Shown: positions 10,713-23,050, counted from the first letter of the stretch. The stretch: 64,000 bases of DNA from Halichoerus grypus (GCF_964656455.1 NC_135715.1:173258437-173322436); one strand, 5' to 3'. The notes: a model not told the origin generated them from the sequence alone. Numbers and translations: made by a program.

Positions 10713-12775
10713 TAAGGTTGGGAATGACGTCTGCAGGGGACAAACATGTCTTATAGGAGAGTGGTGTGGTACAGAGAGGAGGTGGGTTGAGTGAGACACA
10801 CACAGGCATGTGTGAGTGGGCCTTTGGGGAGTGTGTTTTGTGTCTGTCATCTATCTAGACAGCACCTGAAATACAGAAGGCACTCAATGTATGTTAAAAA
10901 AAAATGTGTGTGTGCACACTCGCGTTTGACGTTCTCGCCCAACGGGGAGGTAATGTTTGTACGTCTTGTGTGAGTGGAAGGGGTCAGACTTCTGAACTGT
11001 CAGGTGTCTGCAGCTGTGAAGTGTTCATTGAAAATGTGAACGTGAACCGAAGTGTTCTACAAGTGTTGGCCGTTATTGCTGCCTATGTGTCTTTGGGTCC
11101 TGTTACTCGTGAATTCTTATGTGCGGGAGACCATGGAGTCAGTATCTAGTCCCAGCCCTGTGGCCCTGTCCTTTCGCATTTGCTCTGCTGGGCATCATGT
11201 GCAACACAGGGATCTTACCCAGGACTGCGTCTGGCAAGAGGGGGTGCCTGTATTGATATTCCAGCTGCCCTACAAGCAGGTCCACAGGCACACCCGCTCC
11301 CTGACCTGTGTCCTAGGATCCTTGTCTCTGAAATTCAGTTTAGTGACTGTGCACTGAGCACCCGCTGTCTCCAAAACACCACTGAGCACTCCAGAAGGTT
11401 AGAATGGGACAGCGCATTGCAAGTCCTGAAGAAGTTCACAAAGAGCCAGAAACTGCCGCTGAGAAAGGCTGCCAGAGGGGCCCAAGAAGAGCTGTAAGGG
11501 TGCTGACGGTCTTGGTAAGCGGGGACACTTTCCGGAGTTGGTGGCGTGTCAGCCGGACCACGAATAAAACAGAATCTAGTAAGAGGGAGGAGCGGGGCAG
11601 GGGTCAGGCCAGGTTCGGGCAGGTTTGGTTTGGCTGGAGGGTGAGGTGCGTGATGGCCACCACTTCGTGAGAAGTGGGCTAAGAGTCACAGGGGCTGCTC
11701 ACTGGGGAAGCTGCGGGCAGGGCTGCCCATCCCTGCTCCTCCTGCGGTGGGTCCCACACTTTGCTCTACATTAGAACCACCCAAGGAGCTTTTAGAACCC
11801 CCATGGCCCAGGTCGTGGGTCTGCTGACTGAATCCGAATTCAGGAGCCAGGCATCCTCGTGCATAAAGATCGCCAACTGATTCCACACGTGGTCGAGTTT
11901 GGGCACCATCTCCCGCTGTCTCCCTCCTACTCTTGGCAGTATTTGCCTCTAGATGCCTGCCTGAAGGACACTGGCTGCAAGGCTGGCTGGTTGCTCCTTC
12001 CTAGGGAGCTTGGAGGCCCTGGTCTTGTGTATCTCGGAGCTGGAGGGCACAAGGTCGGGATTCTTCCTCCGTCTCCTTCCCTCCTCGCCTCTCCTTTTCT
12101 CTTCCCTTTCTCCTACCAAATTAAATCCTGGCCAGTGAGGCAAGAGTACTCTCCTCCCCGCACAGAATAAAACAACAACCCCTAAAGAAAGCAGAAGGGA
12201 GAGTGCCTGTGTAGTCCCTGCCTTGGACATGTCTGCTCTGACTTCTTTAGGGTCCTATTATAATAAAGGGAAGTTGAGGTCCCCCCCACCAAACTAACCT
12301 CTGTTTCAATACTCTCTTTCCCCGTCTGGTGCCCCAGCAATGGTTTTCTTTTTTAAGCATTGTAATCCTTCCCCTCAAATGAAAGCCTGTGCAGAAGCTT
12401 AACATATATGACGGATAGCGGTGGGGCTGTTCCAGTTGAGTCGGGGAAGGGGTGTTGGCCAGGCAGGTACCTCAGGCCCGTCCCCCGGGAAGCCTGGCAG
12501 CCTCAGAGTAGTGGGGAGGTCACCGGAGGAGGGGAGGGGCCCCTGGGTCTGGGGCTAGCTCCACAAGTCGCACCATCTGTTGCTTTCTTATCTGTAAACT
12601 CAGAATGGGAGGCGAGAGAGGGAACCCCCTCCTCCCACACACACTTGACCCAGAGTAGCTCCTTCGCTTTCTTTACTGGGAGGACGTGCAAGATATTGCT
12701 TGCTCATAGGACTCCATGACTTTACAAAGTTCAAAACATTGGACTACTTGAAGGCTTGAAGGGTACTTCCTAGTT
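10713..12775. other. Intergenic, no gene recognised
   Basis: No exon or young transposon. It contains a MER5-like relic at about 11750-11860 and pyrimidine-rich DNA at 12060-12115. Confidence 0.5.
11750..11860 (+). repeat. MER5-like DNA transposon relic
   Basis: CTACATTAGAACCACCCAAGGAGCTTTTAGA resembles, in pieces, the MER5A/B (non-autonomous hAT-Charlie) internal sequence; compare the better copy at 39156-39329. Diverged and partial. Confidence 0.5.
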
Positions 12776-12777
12776 GA

Positions 12778-12895
12778 TTGTTATTCATTTCTTCCACAAA
12801 TATTTATGGAGTCCTTACTGTGTGCCCGGCACTGTTCTAGGCATATCAGTAAATAAAGCTGACAAATATCCAAGACTGAGCACATCTACCATTCT
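12778..12895 (-). repeat. L2 3'-end relic
   Basis: Reverse-oriented L2: CAAATATTTATGGAGTCC, then CTGTGTGCCCGGCACTGTTC, is the reverse complement of the L2 3' terminus. Confidence 0.75.
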
Positions 12896-13646
12896 CAGGG
12901 AGCCACTGGGGCTTTGAAACAAAGTAACAAGTCTCCCCTGTTAAAATTCAGCACTTGGACCGCATGCCATTTCCCTGATTGTCACCCCATTTCCGTTCAA
13001 TAAGGAGTCAAACGGACACATAAAAGATCCAGATGCAGAGAGATCAGGACTTTTCCTTACAATCCCACAGTGACTCTGTAGGGAAGACAAAACTGGAGCT
13101 CTGAAGCCATCTCTTGGTGTGGGTCCAAGTGTCCCACAAGGATAACACTGCCTTCCTGCCCACCCTCTCCTCACCATACTCGCGGTTCATTTCTCAGCCC
13201 GACCCACCCCCTGTCCCTCAGCCACGTCCTTTTCACTTCGTAGTAGCAAAAAGCACAAACACCTCCTGGAAGCAGCTGAGTATATAATTCAAGGTCATTT
13301 CTAGGACATCGCCATCTTTGTTCCTGAGAGTAGGTGAGGCTTACATGACAGGCCATCCAGAGGAGGGACCCAGCAACCCCCCTTTCTTCCTGGTAATATT
13401 ATGGTGAAATAATGCTCACCCCCGGGAGGACACTGTTGAGAATACAGAAAAACAGAGGGGCTGGTTTAATGTGTTTTCTAGAATGAAAGTTCATTACTAG
13501 GGGGTTCAAAACAGTCCAAAGCTCTCTCCCTCCATTCCCTGGTTCCTATTCTGAAAGTACACCTGTCTCATTCCCATAGCTCAAGGCTTTGGTCCTTGTT
13601 AAAATGGAGATGCTTCTAATAAAAATACTAGTTTAAGCTGTTTTCA
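12896..13646. other. Intergenic, no gene recognised
   Basis: No recognisable repeat, exon or RNA gene. Confidence 0.5.
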
Positions 13647-13853
13647 GGGGCACCTGGGTGGCTCAGTCGGTTAAGCATCTGCCTTCCGCTCAGGTCATGA
13701 TCCCAGGGTCCTGGGATCGAGCCCCACATCAGGCTCCCTGCTGAGCAGGGAGCCTGCTTCTCCCTCTCCCTCTGCCTGCTGCTTTGCCTACTTGTGCTCT
13801 CTCTCTATTTTTCTGTCAAATAAATAAATAAAATCTTTGTAAAAAAATAAAAA
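13647..13853 (+). mobile_element. Can-SINE (tRNA-Lys type)
   Basis: Plus-strand copy with a complete head (GGGGCACCTGGGTGGCTCAG), pol III A-box-like and B-box-like parts (GGTCATGATCC), a CT-rich region and an A-rich tail. One of only two plus-oriented copies in the window. Confidence 0.95.
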
Positions 13854-14669
13854 TAAACTATTATCACCTATTTCTACGCTGGTGTGAATGATAGGTCCCA
13901 AATAAATTTTGTTTCAAGGGTAGTGGGAGAGCACTGGGGCCTCAGATGTGGGGGAAGAAGTGGTAGAGAAACAGACACAGAATTTTTATAAACCAAAGGC
14001 AACAGGTTGCTCTAGGTTGTGAGGGCACAAATTGGTACCTACTACGGCTTCATTCAAGTCAGAAGCCCAAGTTGGATCTTAATCCGATATTCCAGGACCT
14101 GTGGGCTACACAAAAAAAACAGAAGTATGGTCCCTCTGTCCCAGAGGCAGTGGGGTTCCTTTTCAGAGTCTGAGACTGACCTTCTTCTCTAGATCCTGAT
14201 GTAGAGGGAAGCAGACCATAATTGCAGATAGTTGGGGACCAAAGGGGCAGCGTTATTTATGACCAGGAAGGCACCAACATCCCCACAAATGCAGGCTTTT
14301 GGTGCTGTGGGCCGAAGAGCTCTGCTTGGGTCTGAGGCTTTTCCTTGCAGCCTTGCTTCCCGCGTAGCTGGCGGGACAGAGAGAGACAGAGATGAGAACG
14401 TCCCTGAGCACAGGGGTCAAGAGAAGAGAGGGTGAAACCCTCTTTCAAACCCCAATACTCTCCGCTCCTGGGAGGAGTGAGAAAATCCACTTCTCAGGAA
14501 ATGGCCTCCCTGCCCCACTTGGAAAATCTGAGGATCTGCCTCACCACTCAGCCTCTGCTTAATTCGAGTGGGCTCCTGGAGAAGGAGACCCTGCAAGGAA
14601 CAGAAAGGAGAAGAAGAAGGCAATGGGACTGACCCACGAAGACCCTGCTCTCTTTCAGGCATCGATCAG

Positions 14670-14815
14670 AAACAACGGGCTGGAAGATGCTCCAATTAAT
14701 GACTTTCTGGCCCTGAGATGGCACCTCCTTCGCCAGAGTTTTAATTAATCATGCCAGCAGATGGGCTGTCATGGGCCCCAGCAGCCGGGGTAATGAACTC
14801 ATTCATTATCAGCCT
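14670..14815. promoter_or_regulatory. Candidate conserved non-coding element with homeodomain-type sites
   Basis: No repeat explains this block. It carries AATTAAT (14694-14700), TTAATTAATC (14741-14750) and an inverted repeat TAATGAA-CTCA-TTCATTA (14791-14808) within 120 bp, a density typical of developmental enhancers. Conservation cannot be tested here, so the call is inference. Confidence 0.4.
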
Positions 14816-15356
14816 CCGTCAGTGGGAGGCCATGCAGGCTTCTGGGAAAAGAAGAGAAGGCTCCTGACGCCAGAGCCCACAACACAGGCAGCTGAGGGAG
14901 AGTCTCTGGAAATGCTTGGGTGACCATCCACTGGCCCATAAGAAGGGAGGAAGAGTAACACAGACAAGGATGGTGGCTCCGGCTGGAGGAAGCGATCTGG
15001 AGAGCATGGTGCTTTCGATGGTGCTAGGCTGGCCTGGTCCTCCGATACCCCCAGCACCCACCTGCCTCATGAAGTTAGGGTGGCACGGGGTAGCCACGAC
15101 ATGTATTCCTAAGCAGGGCTGTGACAGGATGCTCTGACGGGCCAGTTCTCAGAGCTCGGGGGTCACGTCCTGTGGGCGAGTTGCTGGGTTTTATGTCCTG
15201 GGTTGTCTTATTCATTCTCCCTAGTGCCCATACCATGTTATGTGTGACAAGTATTTAATGTTATTGAGGTAATGGAAGGATGGATTAATGAACAAATACA
15301 GAAGTGTGGAGTGCCCAGCCTGGAAGCTGCCACTATGGGAAAAAAAAAAGAAGCTT
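14816..15356. other. Intergenic, no gene recognised
   Basis: No exon, repeat or RNA gene recognised. Confidence 0.5.
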
Positions 15357-15370
15357 CTACTGAGTGCATT

Positions 15371-15568
15371 TTTTTTTTTTAAAGATTTTATTTATTTATT
15401 TGACAGAGAGAGACACAGCGAGGGAGGGAACACAAGCAGGGGGAGTGGGAGAGGGAGAAGCAGGCTTCCCGCCGAGCAGAGAGCCCGATGCGGGGCTCGA
15501 TCCCAGGACCCTGGGATCATGACCTGAGCCAAAGGCAGACGCTTAACAACTGAGCCACCCAGGCGCCC
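15371..15568 (-). mobile_element. Can-SINE (tRNA-Lys type)
   Basis: Reverse copy with poly-T at the left and the tRNA-like head at the right (AACTGAGCCACCCAGGCGCC). Target duplication CTACTGAGYGCATT at 15357-15370 and 15569-15582 differs at one base. Confidence 0.96.
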
Positions 15569-15582
15569 CTACTGAGCGCATT

Positions 15583-16837
15583 TTAGGTCTGAGATTCGAA
15601 GGAGCACCTGACTTAGAGCCTGAATCTTACAGACATAATTCTAGCTTGGGGAGAAGACCGTGCACCTCTGACAGGACCAAGGCAGACAGAACACACAACA
15701 AGCATGGCCACTCGAGTATGAGATGCCCGGGAAGGGGCACAGAGTGTCACAGCCAGCAGGGACAGCAGAGGACGCCCGCTCCTGGCTGAGGAGGCTGAGC
15801 AGAGCGGAGGGTTCGCCTAACTAAGGTCACTCAGCTAGTCGGTGGCACTGGGGCGCCTCAGACCCAAGCCTCCAGGCTTCCTGAACCCCGTCTGCAACTC
15901 TTTCCCAGAGCTGGCACTCCGTGGCAATGGTACTAAGAGACGACAGTCACAATTTTTCTATGCCTCCCATGTGCCGGTCACATAAAATGGTACAGCGGGG
16001 CGACCTGCCAGAAACCTGGTCTGCATTGTTGTAAGGACTAGAGCGCTCCCTTCCTCGGATGGACTGATGGAAGCACCTTCTACTTCACTATTCCCCTATG
16101 GGAGAGTGAGGCCCACGGACGCCCAGTCACTGTCCCAAGTTCACCCACATAGGGAGTGCTGGAAGTCAAGTTTAGGTTTAGGTGGCCCGGCTTCCAAATC
16201 TGTGCCCTTCACCACATTCCCTGGATGATCTCCTTCGGAGGACAACGCAGTGAGGTACCGCGGATGCTCCCAACTCCCAGCAGAGGAGAAATGGACCACC
16301 TGGGCTTTTGGCGTCAGCCTCCCGAGAGGGGTGTTCACATACTCAAACGGTATCTTTGGAGAACAGAGCAAATGCTCAGTATTTCAAAGGCTCTTCAGAA
16401 CTGGAAGGAAGCTTCGATTTTGCAGGTTCTGCAGGGATGTATGGCTGAGTCTACCCTGGCACAGCACCTTTGGGGAGGAGAGGGGCTGTGTGTGCAGCTG
16501 AAGGACGGGGCCCTGGGACCACGCAGGTGCCGGCATGCAGGGGGAACGGGGGGAGGGTAAAGCCGCGGGCCTCAGGGAGCTCACAGCTTGCAGAGACATG
16601 GACAGAGACAGCTGGGTCTCCACAGTTAAAGCAATGGCAAACGTGTGATGATAAATGAAAACTCTAATCTTCTTTCGTGCCAGGAATCAGTAGGGAGTGG
16701 TGAGGACAGTGGCCTGGGTGGCACATGCCCTTTCTAAAAGGGACAGCTGCTACTCAGTGGTAGTCAAGTGGGACTAGGGACTGAGTGTCCTCATTTTTTT
16801 TTTTTTTTGAGAGAGAAACTATAAATCTAGATTTTTA
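15583..16837. other. Intergenic, no gene recognised
   Basis: Includes a short MIR-like piece near 15818-15850 (AGGTCACTCAGCTAGTCGG). Open frames of up to 134 codons at 16141-16660 overlap one another on both strands and look like chance. Confidence 0.5.
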
Positions 16838-16852
16838 TGTGAAAAGATTTTT

Positions 16853-18969
16853 TTAAATTTTATTTTATTACATTATGTTAATCACCATACATTACATCAT
16901 TAGTTTCTGGTGTAGTGTTCCATGATTTGTTGTTTGCGTATAACACCCCAGTGCTCCATTCAATACATGCCTTCCTTAATACCCATCACCAGGCTGACCC
17001 CTCCCCCCACCCCCCTCCCCTCTAGAACCCTCAGTTTGTTTCTCAGAGTCCATAGTCTCATGGTTCATCTCTCCCTCCGATTCCCCCCCCCCTTCATTTT
17101 TCCCTTCCTACTATCTTCTTTTTTTTTTTTTAACATGTAATGTATTATTTGTTTCAGAGGTACAGGTCTGTGATTCATCAGTCTTACACAATTCACAGTG
17201 CTCACCATAGCACATACCTTCCCCAATGTCCATCACCCAGCCACCGCATCCCTCCCATCCCCCCACCACTCCAGCAACCCTCAGTTTGTTTCCTGAGATT
17301 AAGAATTCCTCATATCAGTGAGATCATATGATACATGTCTTTCTCTGACTGACTTATTTTGCTTAGCATAATACCCTCCAGTTCCATCCACGTCGTTGCA
17401 AATGGCAAGATTTAACTTTTTTGATGGCTGCATAATATTCCACTGTGTGTGCGCACGTGTGTGTGTATGTGTGTGTATATATATATACACACCACATCTT
17501 CTTTATCCATTCATCTGTTGATGGACATCTTGGCTCTTTCCATAGTTTGGCTATTGTGGACACTGCTGCTATAAACATTGGGGTGTATGTACCTCCTTGG
17601 ATCACTACATTTGTATCTTTGGGGTAAATAGCCAATAACGCAATTGCTGGGTCATAGGGAACACAAGCAGGGGGAGTGGGAGAGGGAGAAGCAAGCTTCC
17701 CGCTGAGCAGGGAGCCTGATGCGAGGCTCAATCCCAGGACCTTGGGATCATGACCCGAGCTGAAGGCAGACGCTTAATGACTGAGCCACCCAGGCGTCCC
17801 TCTATTTTCAACTTTTTGAGGAACTTCCATACTGTTTTCCAGAGTGGCTGCAGCAGCTTGCATTCCCACCAACAGTGTAGGAGGGTTCCCCTTTCTCCGC
17901 ATCCCCGCCAACATCTGTTGTTTCCTGACTTGTTAATTTTAGCCATTCTGACTGGTGTGTGGTGGTATCTCATTGAGGTTTTGATTTGGATTTCCCTGAT
18001 GCTGAGTGATGTTGAGCACTTTTTCATGTGTCTGTTGGCCATTTGGTTGTCTTCTTTGGAAAAATGTCTGTTCATGTCTTCTGCCCATTTCTTGACTGGA
18101 TTATTTGTTCTTTGGGTGTTGAGTTTGATAAGTTCTTTATAGATTTTGGATACTAGCCCTTTATCTGATATGTCATTTGCAAATATCTTCTCCCATTCTG
18201 TCAGTTGTCTTTTGGTTTTGTTGACTATTTCCTTTGCTGTGCAAAAGCTTTTTATCTTGATGAAGTCCCAGTAGTTCATTTTTGCCCTTGCTTCCCTTGC
18301 CTTTGGTGATATTTCTAGGAAGAAGTTGCTGTGGCTGAGGTCGAAGAGGTTGCTGCCTGTGTTCTCCTTTAGGATTTTGATGGACTCCTGTCTCACATTT
18401 AGGTCTTTCATCCATTTTGAGTCTATTTTTGTGTGTGGTATAAGGAAATGGTCCAGTTTCATTCTTCTGCATGTGGCTGTCCAATTTTCCCAGCACCATT
18501 TGTTGAAGAGACTGTCTTTTTTCCATTGGACATTCTTTCCTGCTTTGTCGAAGATCAGTTGACCATAGAGTTGAGGGTCCATTTCTGGGCTCTCTATTCT
18601 GTTCCATTGATGTATGTGTCTGTTTTTGTGCCAGTACCATACTGTCTTGATGATGACAGCTTTGTAACAGAGCTTGAAGTCTAGAATTGTGATGCCACCA
18701 GCTTTGCTTTTCTTTTTCAGCATTCCTCTGACTATTCGAGGTCTTTTCTGGTTCCATACAAATTTTAGGATTATTTGTTCCATTTCTTTGAAAAAAGTGG
18801 ATGGTATTTTGATAGGGATTGCATTAAATGTGTAGATTGCTCTAGGTAGCATTGACATTTTCACAGTATTTGTTCTTCCAATCCATGAGCATGGAACGTT
18901 TTCCATTTCTTTGTGTCTTCCTCAATTTCTTTCATGAGTATTCTATAGTTTTCTGAGTACAGATCCTTT
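16853..18969 (-). mobile_element. 5'-truncated L1 with nested SINE
   Basis: LINE-1 inserted in reverse. It holds roughly the last third of ORF2 and a complete 3' UTR. On the minus strand a frame at 18906-17728 retains the L1 reverse transcriptase C-terminal part (for example [34 protein letters not shown]) before running into the nested SINE. It is flanked by an exact 15-bp duplication, TGTGAAAAGATTTTT, at 16838-16852 and 18970-18984. Because it starts inside ORF2 with no promoter, it is not autonomous. The 3' UTR appears duplicated, with an internal A-tract (T-run at 17121-17131 on plus). Confidence 0.96.
17660..17800 (-). mobile_element. Can-SINE nested in L1, lacking its A-tail
   Basis: Reverse SINE body from AACACAAGCAGGGGG to the head CACCCAGGCGTCCC. 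L1 sequence CAATTGCTGGGTCATAGGG stops immediately before it and resumes at TCTATTTTCAAC right after it. The usual poly-T and AGATTTTATTTATTT end is missing and there is no target duplication. Confidence 0.93.
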
Positions 18970-18984
18970 TGTGAAAAGATTTTT

Positions 18985-19372
18985 AATGTGATTTTTAAAA
19001 TGTGGGCTCAAAAGTTCAAAATTTTAAGTTCCCATGCTGCCTCTGAGCTGTGGCTTGAAAACCCCACTGTGGAGGGTGGTGTCCTATGGTGTTAGCTCGG
19101 GCCAACTTCAGGGTGAGCCAACTGCTGGGGAAAGCCCAGCACTCCACACAGCCCTGCAGGACACACAGGGATAGCGGCAGGTGGCTGTGGGCCCAGGAAG
19201 ATGTCCTTTAAAACTCCGTAAGTCCCAGGGACCAAGAGGACCCCAAAAGGCTGGATTTCTGCCTATTAGTGTATGGATGGTTTTAATCTAAATTGGAGGA
19301 ATCAAAGGGCTTTGGCTGTTCTTGGTGTCCTGAGTGAGGGAGAGCAAGCGATGCATACCACCTTCAATAGTC
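18985..19372. other. Intergenic, no gene recognised
   Basis: Nothing recognisable. Confidence 0.5.
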
Positions 19373-19475
19373 TTCTTTTATCCCTCACAACAGCCCTGAG
19401 AGCTAGAAGCAACCGCATGCTGTTAACAGATTCACATGGGCTAACTGGCCCAAAGGGACACGGTAAATGGGATAG
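19373..19475 (-). repeat. MIR relic
   Basis: TTTATCCCTCACAACAGCCC followed by a decayed CAGATGAGG-like and ACTGGCCCAAAG segment matches reverse MIR order. Confidence 0.5.
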
Positions 19476-19499
19476 TAAATAGATGCCCAAGTACATGGA

Positions 19500-19700
19500 C
19501 TCGGATGGACTGGGTTCCTTGGTTCAGCACTCAGGAGCCATATGGTTTGGAGTAACTTCTAGTTTCTGGGCCTCCATTTTTTTGTCATTCTCAGTGAGAC
19601 AGTATCTATTAGCTGTGTTGTAGGATGCAATTATTTAATGTATGGGAAGTGCTTAGCCCGATGTCTCTCCCCTAATGAGAACTCAATGAATGTTGGCCAT
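19500..19700 (+). repeat. MIR relic
   Basis: Contains CTGGGCCTCCATTTTTTTG and GAAGTGCTTAGCCCGATGTC, then CTCAATGAATGTTGGCC, the order of the MIR 3' half. Confidence 0.6.
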
Positions 19701-21052
19701 CACTGGGTCCAAGTGCAAGTCTTCAGATGTCAAAGCCTGTGTAGCCATCATCCGAGATGTGCCATAAGAGTAAGACACACGCAGGATTTCCAAAGGTCGG
19801 GATGAAAATGAGAACGTAGAATATCTCATTCAGACTTTATATATTGATTACATGTTGAAATGATAATACCTTGGATATCGTGGGTCAACTAAAACATATC
19901 GTCAAAATTAATTTCACCTGTTTCCTCTTACTTTTCTCATGTGGCTACTAGAAAGTTTAGAATTTCCTATGTCGCTCACATGAAATATCTGTTGGATAGC
20001 ATGGGTCTGGAACCTAGAGTCAGAACCTAGGGCCTGACCCAGAGTAGGCCCTCAAGAAATGTGTGCCCAAATGGATGAATGAAAAAATGACTTCCATAGA
20101 TTTCTCAGGCCTTTATCTTCTCACTTGAGCCATATGCCCTGCCTCTGGCTCCCCTCTGCCCCTACAGTGAATGACCAGCCGGGATTCTCAGCGGTCATTC
20201 ATCATTAGGCCCTCCCACTCCCACACCCCATGGAACAGGGGACAAGGCCCCAAGGAATGAAGGCCCTTGAAAAGAACACACACCCAATAAAGGGCAGAGC
20301 AGAGTTTGGGACCAGAATGTCTGTGCCAGAGCCTCGGCTTTTAAACACTACCTCATTTTTGCCAGGGAAACCCTAGGTCTTTTTAAGCACATGTTCATAA
20401 AGGCAAGTGGAAATTCTCAGGGTGAGGCAGAGCAAGTGGTCACATGAGTGCTATCCAAAAAAGGAGCTCTCAGAAGACCGTGCCATCCCTCCCTCTGAAA
20501 CCTCGACCCCAGATTAAGGTCAAGCCTGGCTTCCACCCCTCACCCCTCTAAGAAGTGTTGAGGTTGCAACCTTTACAGACAAAAATCAACAGTACTCTCA
20601 CTGGGGGCATTTTGTCATGTCTTCAAGTAAAAGGGCCTTGGGGTGTCCTTGTGATAGTGATAATGGTATTGAAAAAAGCCAAAAGAGTTGGCAATAGCTC
20701 TTTGGGAGTCTCTGAAATCGTTAATATTATTGATCCAGAGAGGCTGCCAGTTGGCATTTGCTGGATTGTTTCTTTCTCTCAGTTCCACTAACATACGCAC
20801 ACACACCACCGCCACCGCCACCAAAGTGCAGAGTCAGGGCGCAGGGAGCCATGTGCTAGTCAGTCAGAGATTTTGAACAATATGCTTACATAATGTCACA
20901 AATACTTGCAGGGAGGAGGGCTGAGAAAGGCAAGTGGCAGAGCCAAATAAGAAGGACCAGGGTATACAAGAATGCTGAAAATAGAAGAAAAATGTAAGAC
21001 AAGATTTTTTTTTCCAATGTTGATCACTTTCTGAAAATGGCCATGAGTCTCT
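19701..21052. other. Intergenic, no gene recognised
   Basis: Contains a short L2 3'-end-like piece (about 20030-20090, AGTAGGCCCTCAAGAAATG) and a CCACCG-type low-complexity run at 20800-20822. No gene. Confidence 0.5.
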
Positions 21053-21063
21053 CTGTCCTATTT

Positions 21064-21265
21064 CTTTCTTTCTTTTTTTTTTTAAGATTTTATTTATTTA
21101 TTTATTTGAGAGAGAGAGAGAGAGCATGAGAGTGGGGAGGGTCAGAGGGAGAAGCAGACTCCCTGCTGAGCAGGGAGCCCGATGCGGGACTCGATCCTGG
21201 GACTCCAGGATCATGACCTGAGCCGAAGGCAGTCGCCCAGCCAACTGAGTCACCCAGGCATCCGA
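21064..21265 (-). mobile_element. Can-SINE (tRNA-Lys type)
   Basis: Reverse copy, T-rich end at left and head at right (GAGTCACCCAGGCATCC). Duplication CTGTCCTATTT at 21053-21063 and 21266-21276. Confidence 0.95.
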
Positions 21266-21276
21266 CTGTCCTATTT

Positions 21277-22640
21277 TTTCTTAAGATCTCAGAGCACTTC
21301 ACAGGTCACACACATTGGAGCCCAGCCCTGAGAAGGCATGTGGGTGAGCAGAAGCTGGCCTTTCCATGGAGGGACAGGGTCAAGGGCTGGCCTGAGAACT
21401 CAGAGCAGACCTAGAGGAGAAATAGAAGCCAGGCCTTGCAAGTCACGTGTGATCGCGTGCTGACGACCTGCCATTCCCCAGACACTTGGAGACACAAAAG
21501 GAGGAAGGAGCCTTCATTCCCAGTCTTGAGGATCTGAGAGTGGTGAAAAAGATAAACAGAAACACCTAATATTCAAGGGAACTCAGATCCAATCAAGTTA
21601 ACAACTAGCCACAAATGGACAGAGGGTGGACGTAAGTAACAGGGACTGCTGAAAACATGGCTTCTAGAAGAAGGTGGAACTGAATTTTAAAGGTGGGAGA
21701 GGATGTTGTTTGACTAGAAAGAGGATGGAGCCTCTTGATTTGGGGGTAGGCACTTGAGGCCAGAGGGGGGCCCTGTGTGAACAGGTGGATATGTTGACTG
21801 TCCTTGCTGGGGACCAAATGGAGCACCTGGGTGGGGAACATCCTTGACGTTGCTTTTGAGACTTGGTTTTATACAAGATGGTAATAGAGAGCTTGGTCAG
21901 AGGAAGGAGATTAGACCGGAAACCATCCTTCTGGTCATGGCTGTTACTGGTGGCCTGGCCACATTGCTTAATCAGCAGTGTTTAAAAAAAAAAAAAACAC
22001 AAAAACAAAAACCTGAGTTTACCATTGTCAGGGCTCCCACCAGCGTGTTTTGCCAGAGCCAGGAGGTGGGGTCGGGTGGAGTGGGGGCTGGGGCGCTGAG
22101 CTGTGGGAACTAGATTTGGCCCGCTCCCCAAAGGTGTCTACCTGCCGAGAGCTCCTCTTGTCTCCCTGCCATCATGATGAACGTGACACAGGGAGCAGAA
22201 GTGGGGCAAGTGGAAGAATGGATTGCAATAAACGAAATGTAGCAACCTGTGAAAACCCATCAAACAAGACTACATCAGCAGTGAAAGTCAATGAGGCAAA
22301 CACCATCTGGCCCTGAAAATGAACGGAGCGAGAAAGGATGGCCTCTCCTCCTGGGGGTTCGCGCTCCAACTGGGAGCCTAGTCGCATTCGTTCCTGCGTA
22401 GACCGGCCGGCGTTGGGGGGACAAGTGTTCCTGTGTTTCTGCAGAGCAGGATGTTGGGGAGAGACTTTTTCTCCTTGGTAATACATCAGGGCATAGTTTC
22501 ACCTAATGGAAACTATTCGGTGGCAAGGAGTTCTAGTAGCTGCTTCGTTCCCATCTCGACACAGAGCAGGACGCAGGGATTCGAATACAGTGGAGCTGTC
22601 CGCGGGGGAGGCACCGAGCGAGGGCTCGCACCTGCCTGCC
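21277..22640. other. Intergenic, no gene recognised
   Basis: No exon or young transposon. An A13 run occurs at about 21984-21996 and a G-quadruplex-prone run at 22068-22093. Confidence 0.5.
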
Positions 22641-22714
22641 TGCATTCGCTCATCCATCCTGCCGTTCATTCATCCCTCTCTCCCTCTCCTTCTCCCCATC
22701 CACCTCCTTAGTAT

Positions 22715-23050
22715 GTCACTCCCAAAGGTGTGCCAGCACCTCCTATCCAGCCTGCGTCCTCTGAGCTCTCCTCCACGTGGCCACCATAGCCTCCTTGCAA
22801 GCCCCGATCTGCTCTAGTACCCCCGATCTTCAGTGACTCCCCACTGCTCCCGTGCAGTACCCCCCATGCAGGAGCTGCTGCCACCCGGCCCGCTGACACC
22901 GCATTTGTGCCCAACTCTTACAGGCCACTAATGAGCCACACTGTTCCATGCTTTGGGGTCTTTGCTCATGTGGCTCCATCATCCTGGAGCATTTTCCCTT
23001 TTGTCTTCTCCCACATATCCACACCTATATGCCTGCTGATACTTACATAT
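22715..23050 (+). repeat. L2 relic
   Basis: Old L2-type LINE: phrases like CACACTGTTCCATGCTTTGG and CTGGAGCATTTTCCC correspond to the L2 region before the 3' end. Continues at 23465 after an unassigned stretch. Confidence 0.6.

Noticed and set aside
13647..13720. tRNA-like gene
   Set aside because: A SINE head derived from tRNA-Lys with degraded cloverleaf and SINE body attached; the same applies to the other Can-SINEs.
16795..16812. Poly-T followed by GAGAGAGAAAC as a separate SINE
   Set aside because: No SINE body or head follows before the L1 target duplication at 16838; left as a simple T run.
17728..18906. 392-codon reverse frame
   Set aside because: It is the C-terminal part of L1 ORF2 running into a nested SINE; the L1 is 5'-truncated and has no promoter, so it is not a host gene.
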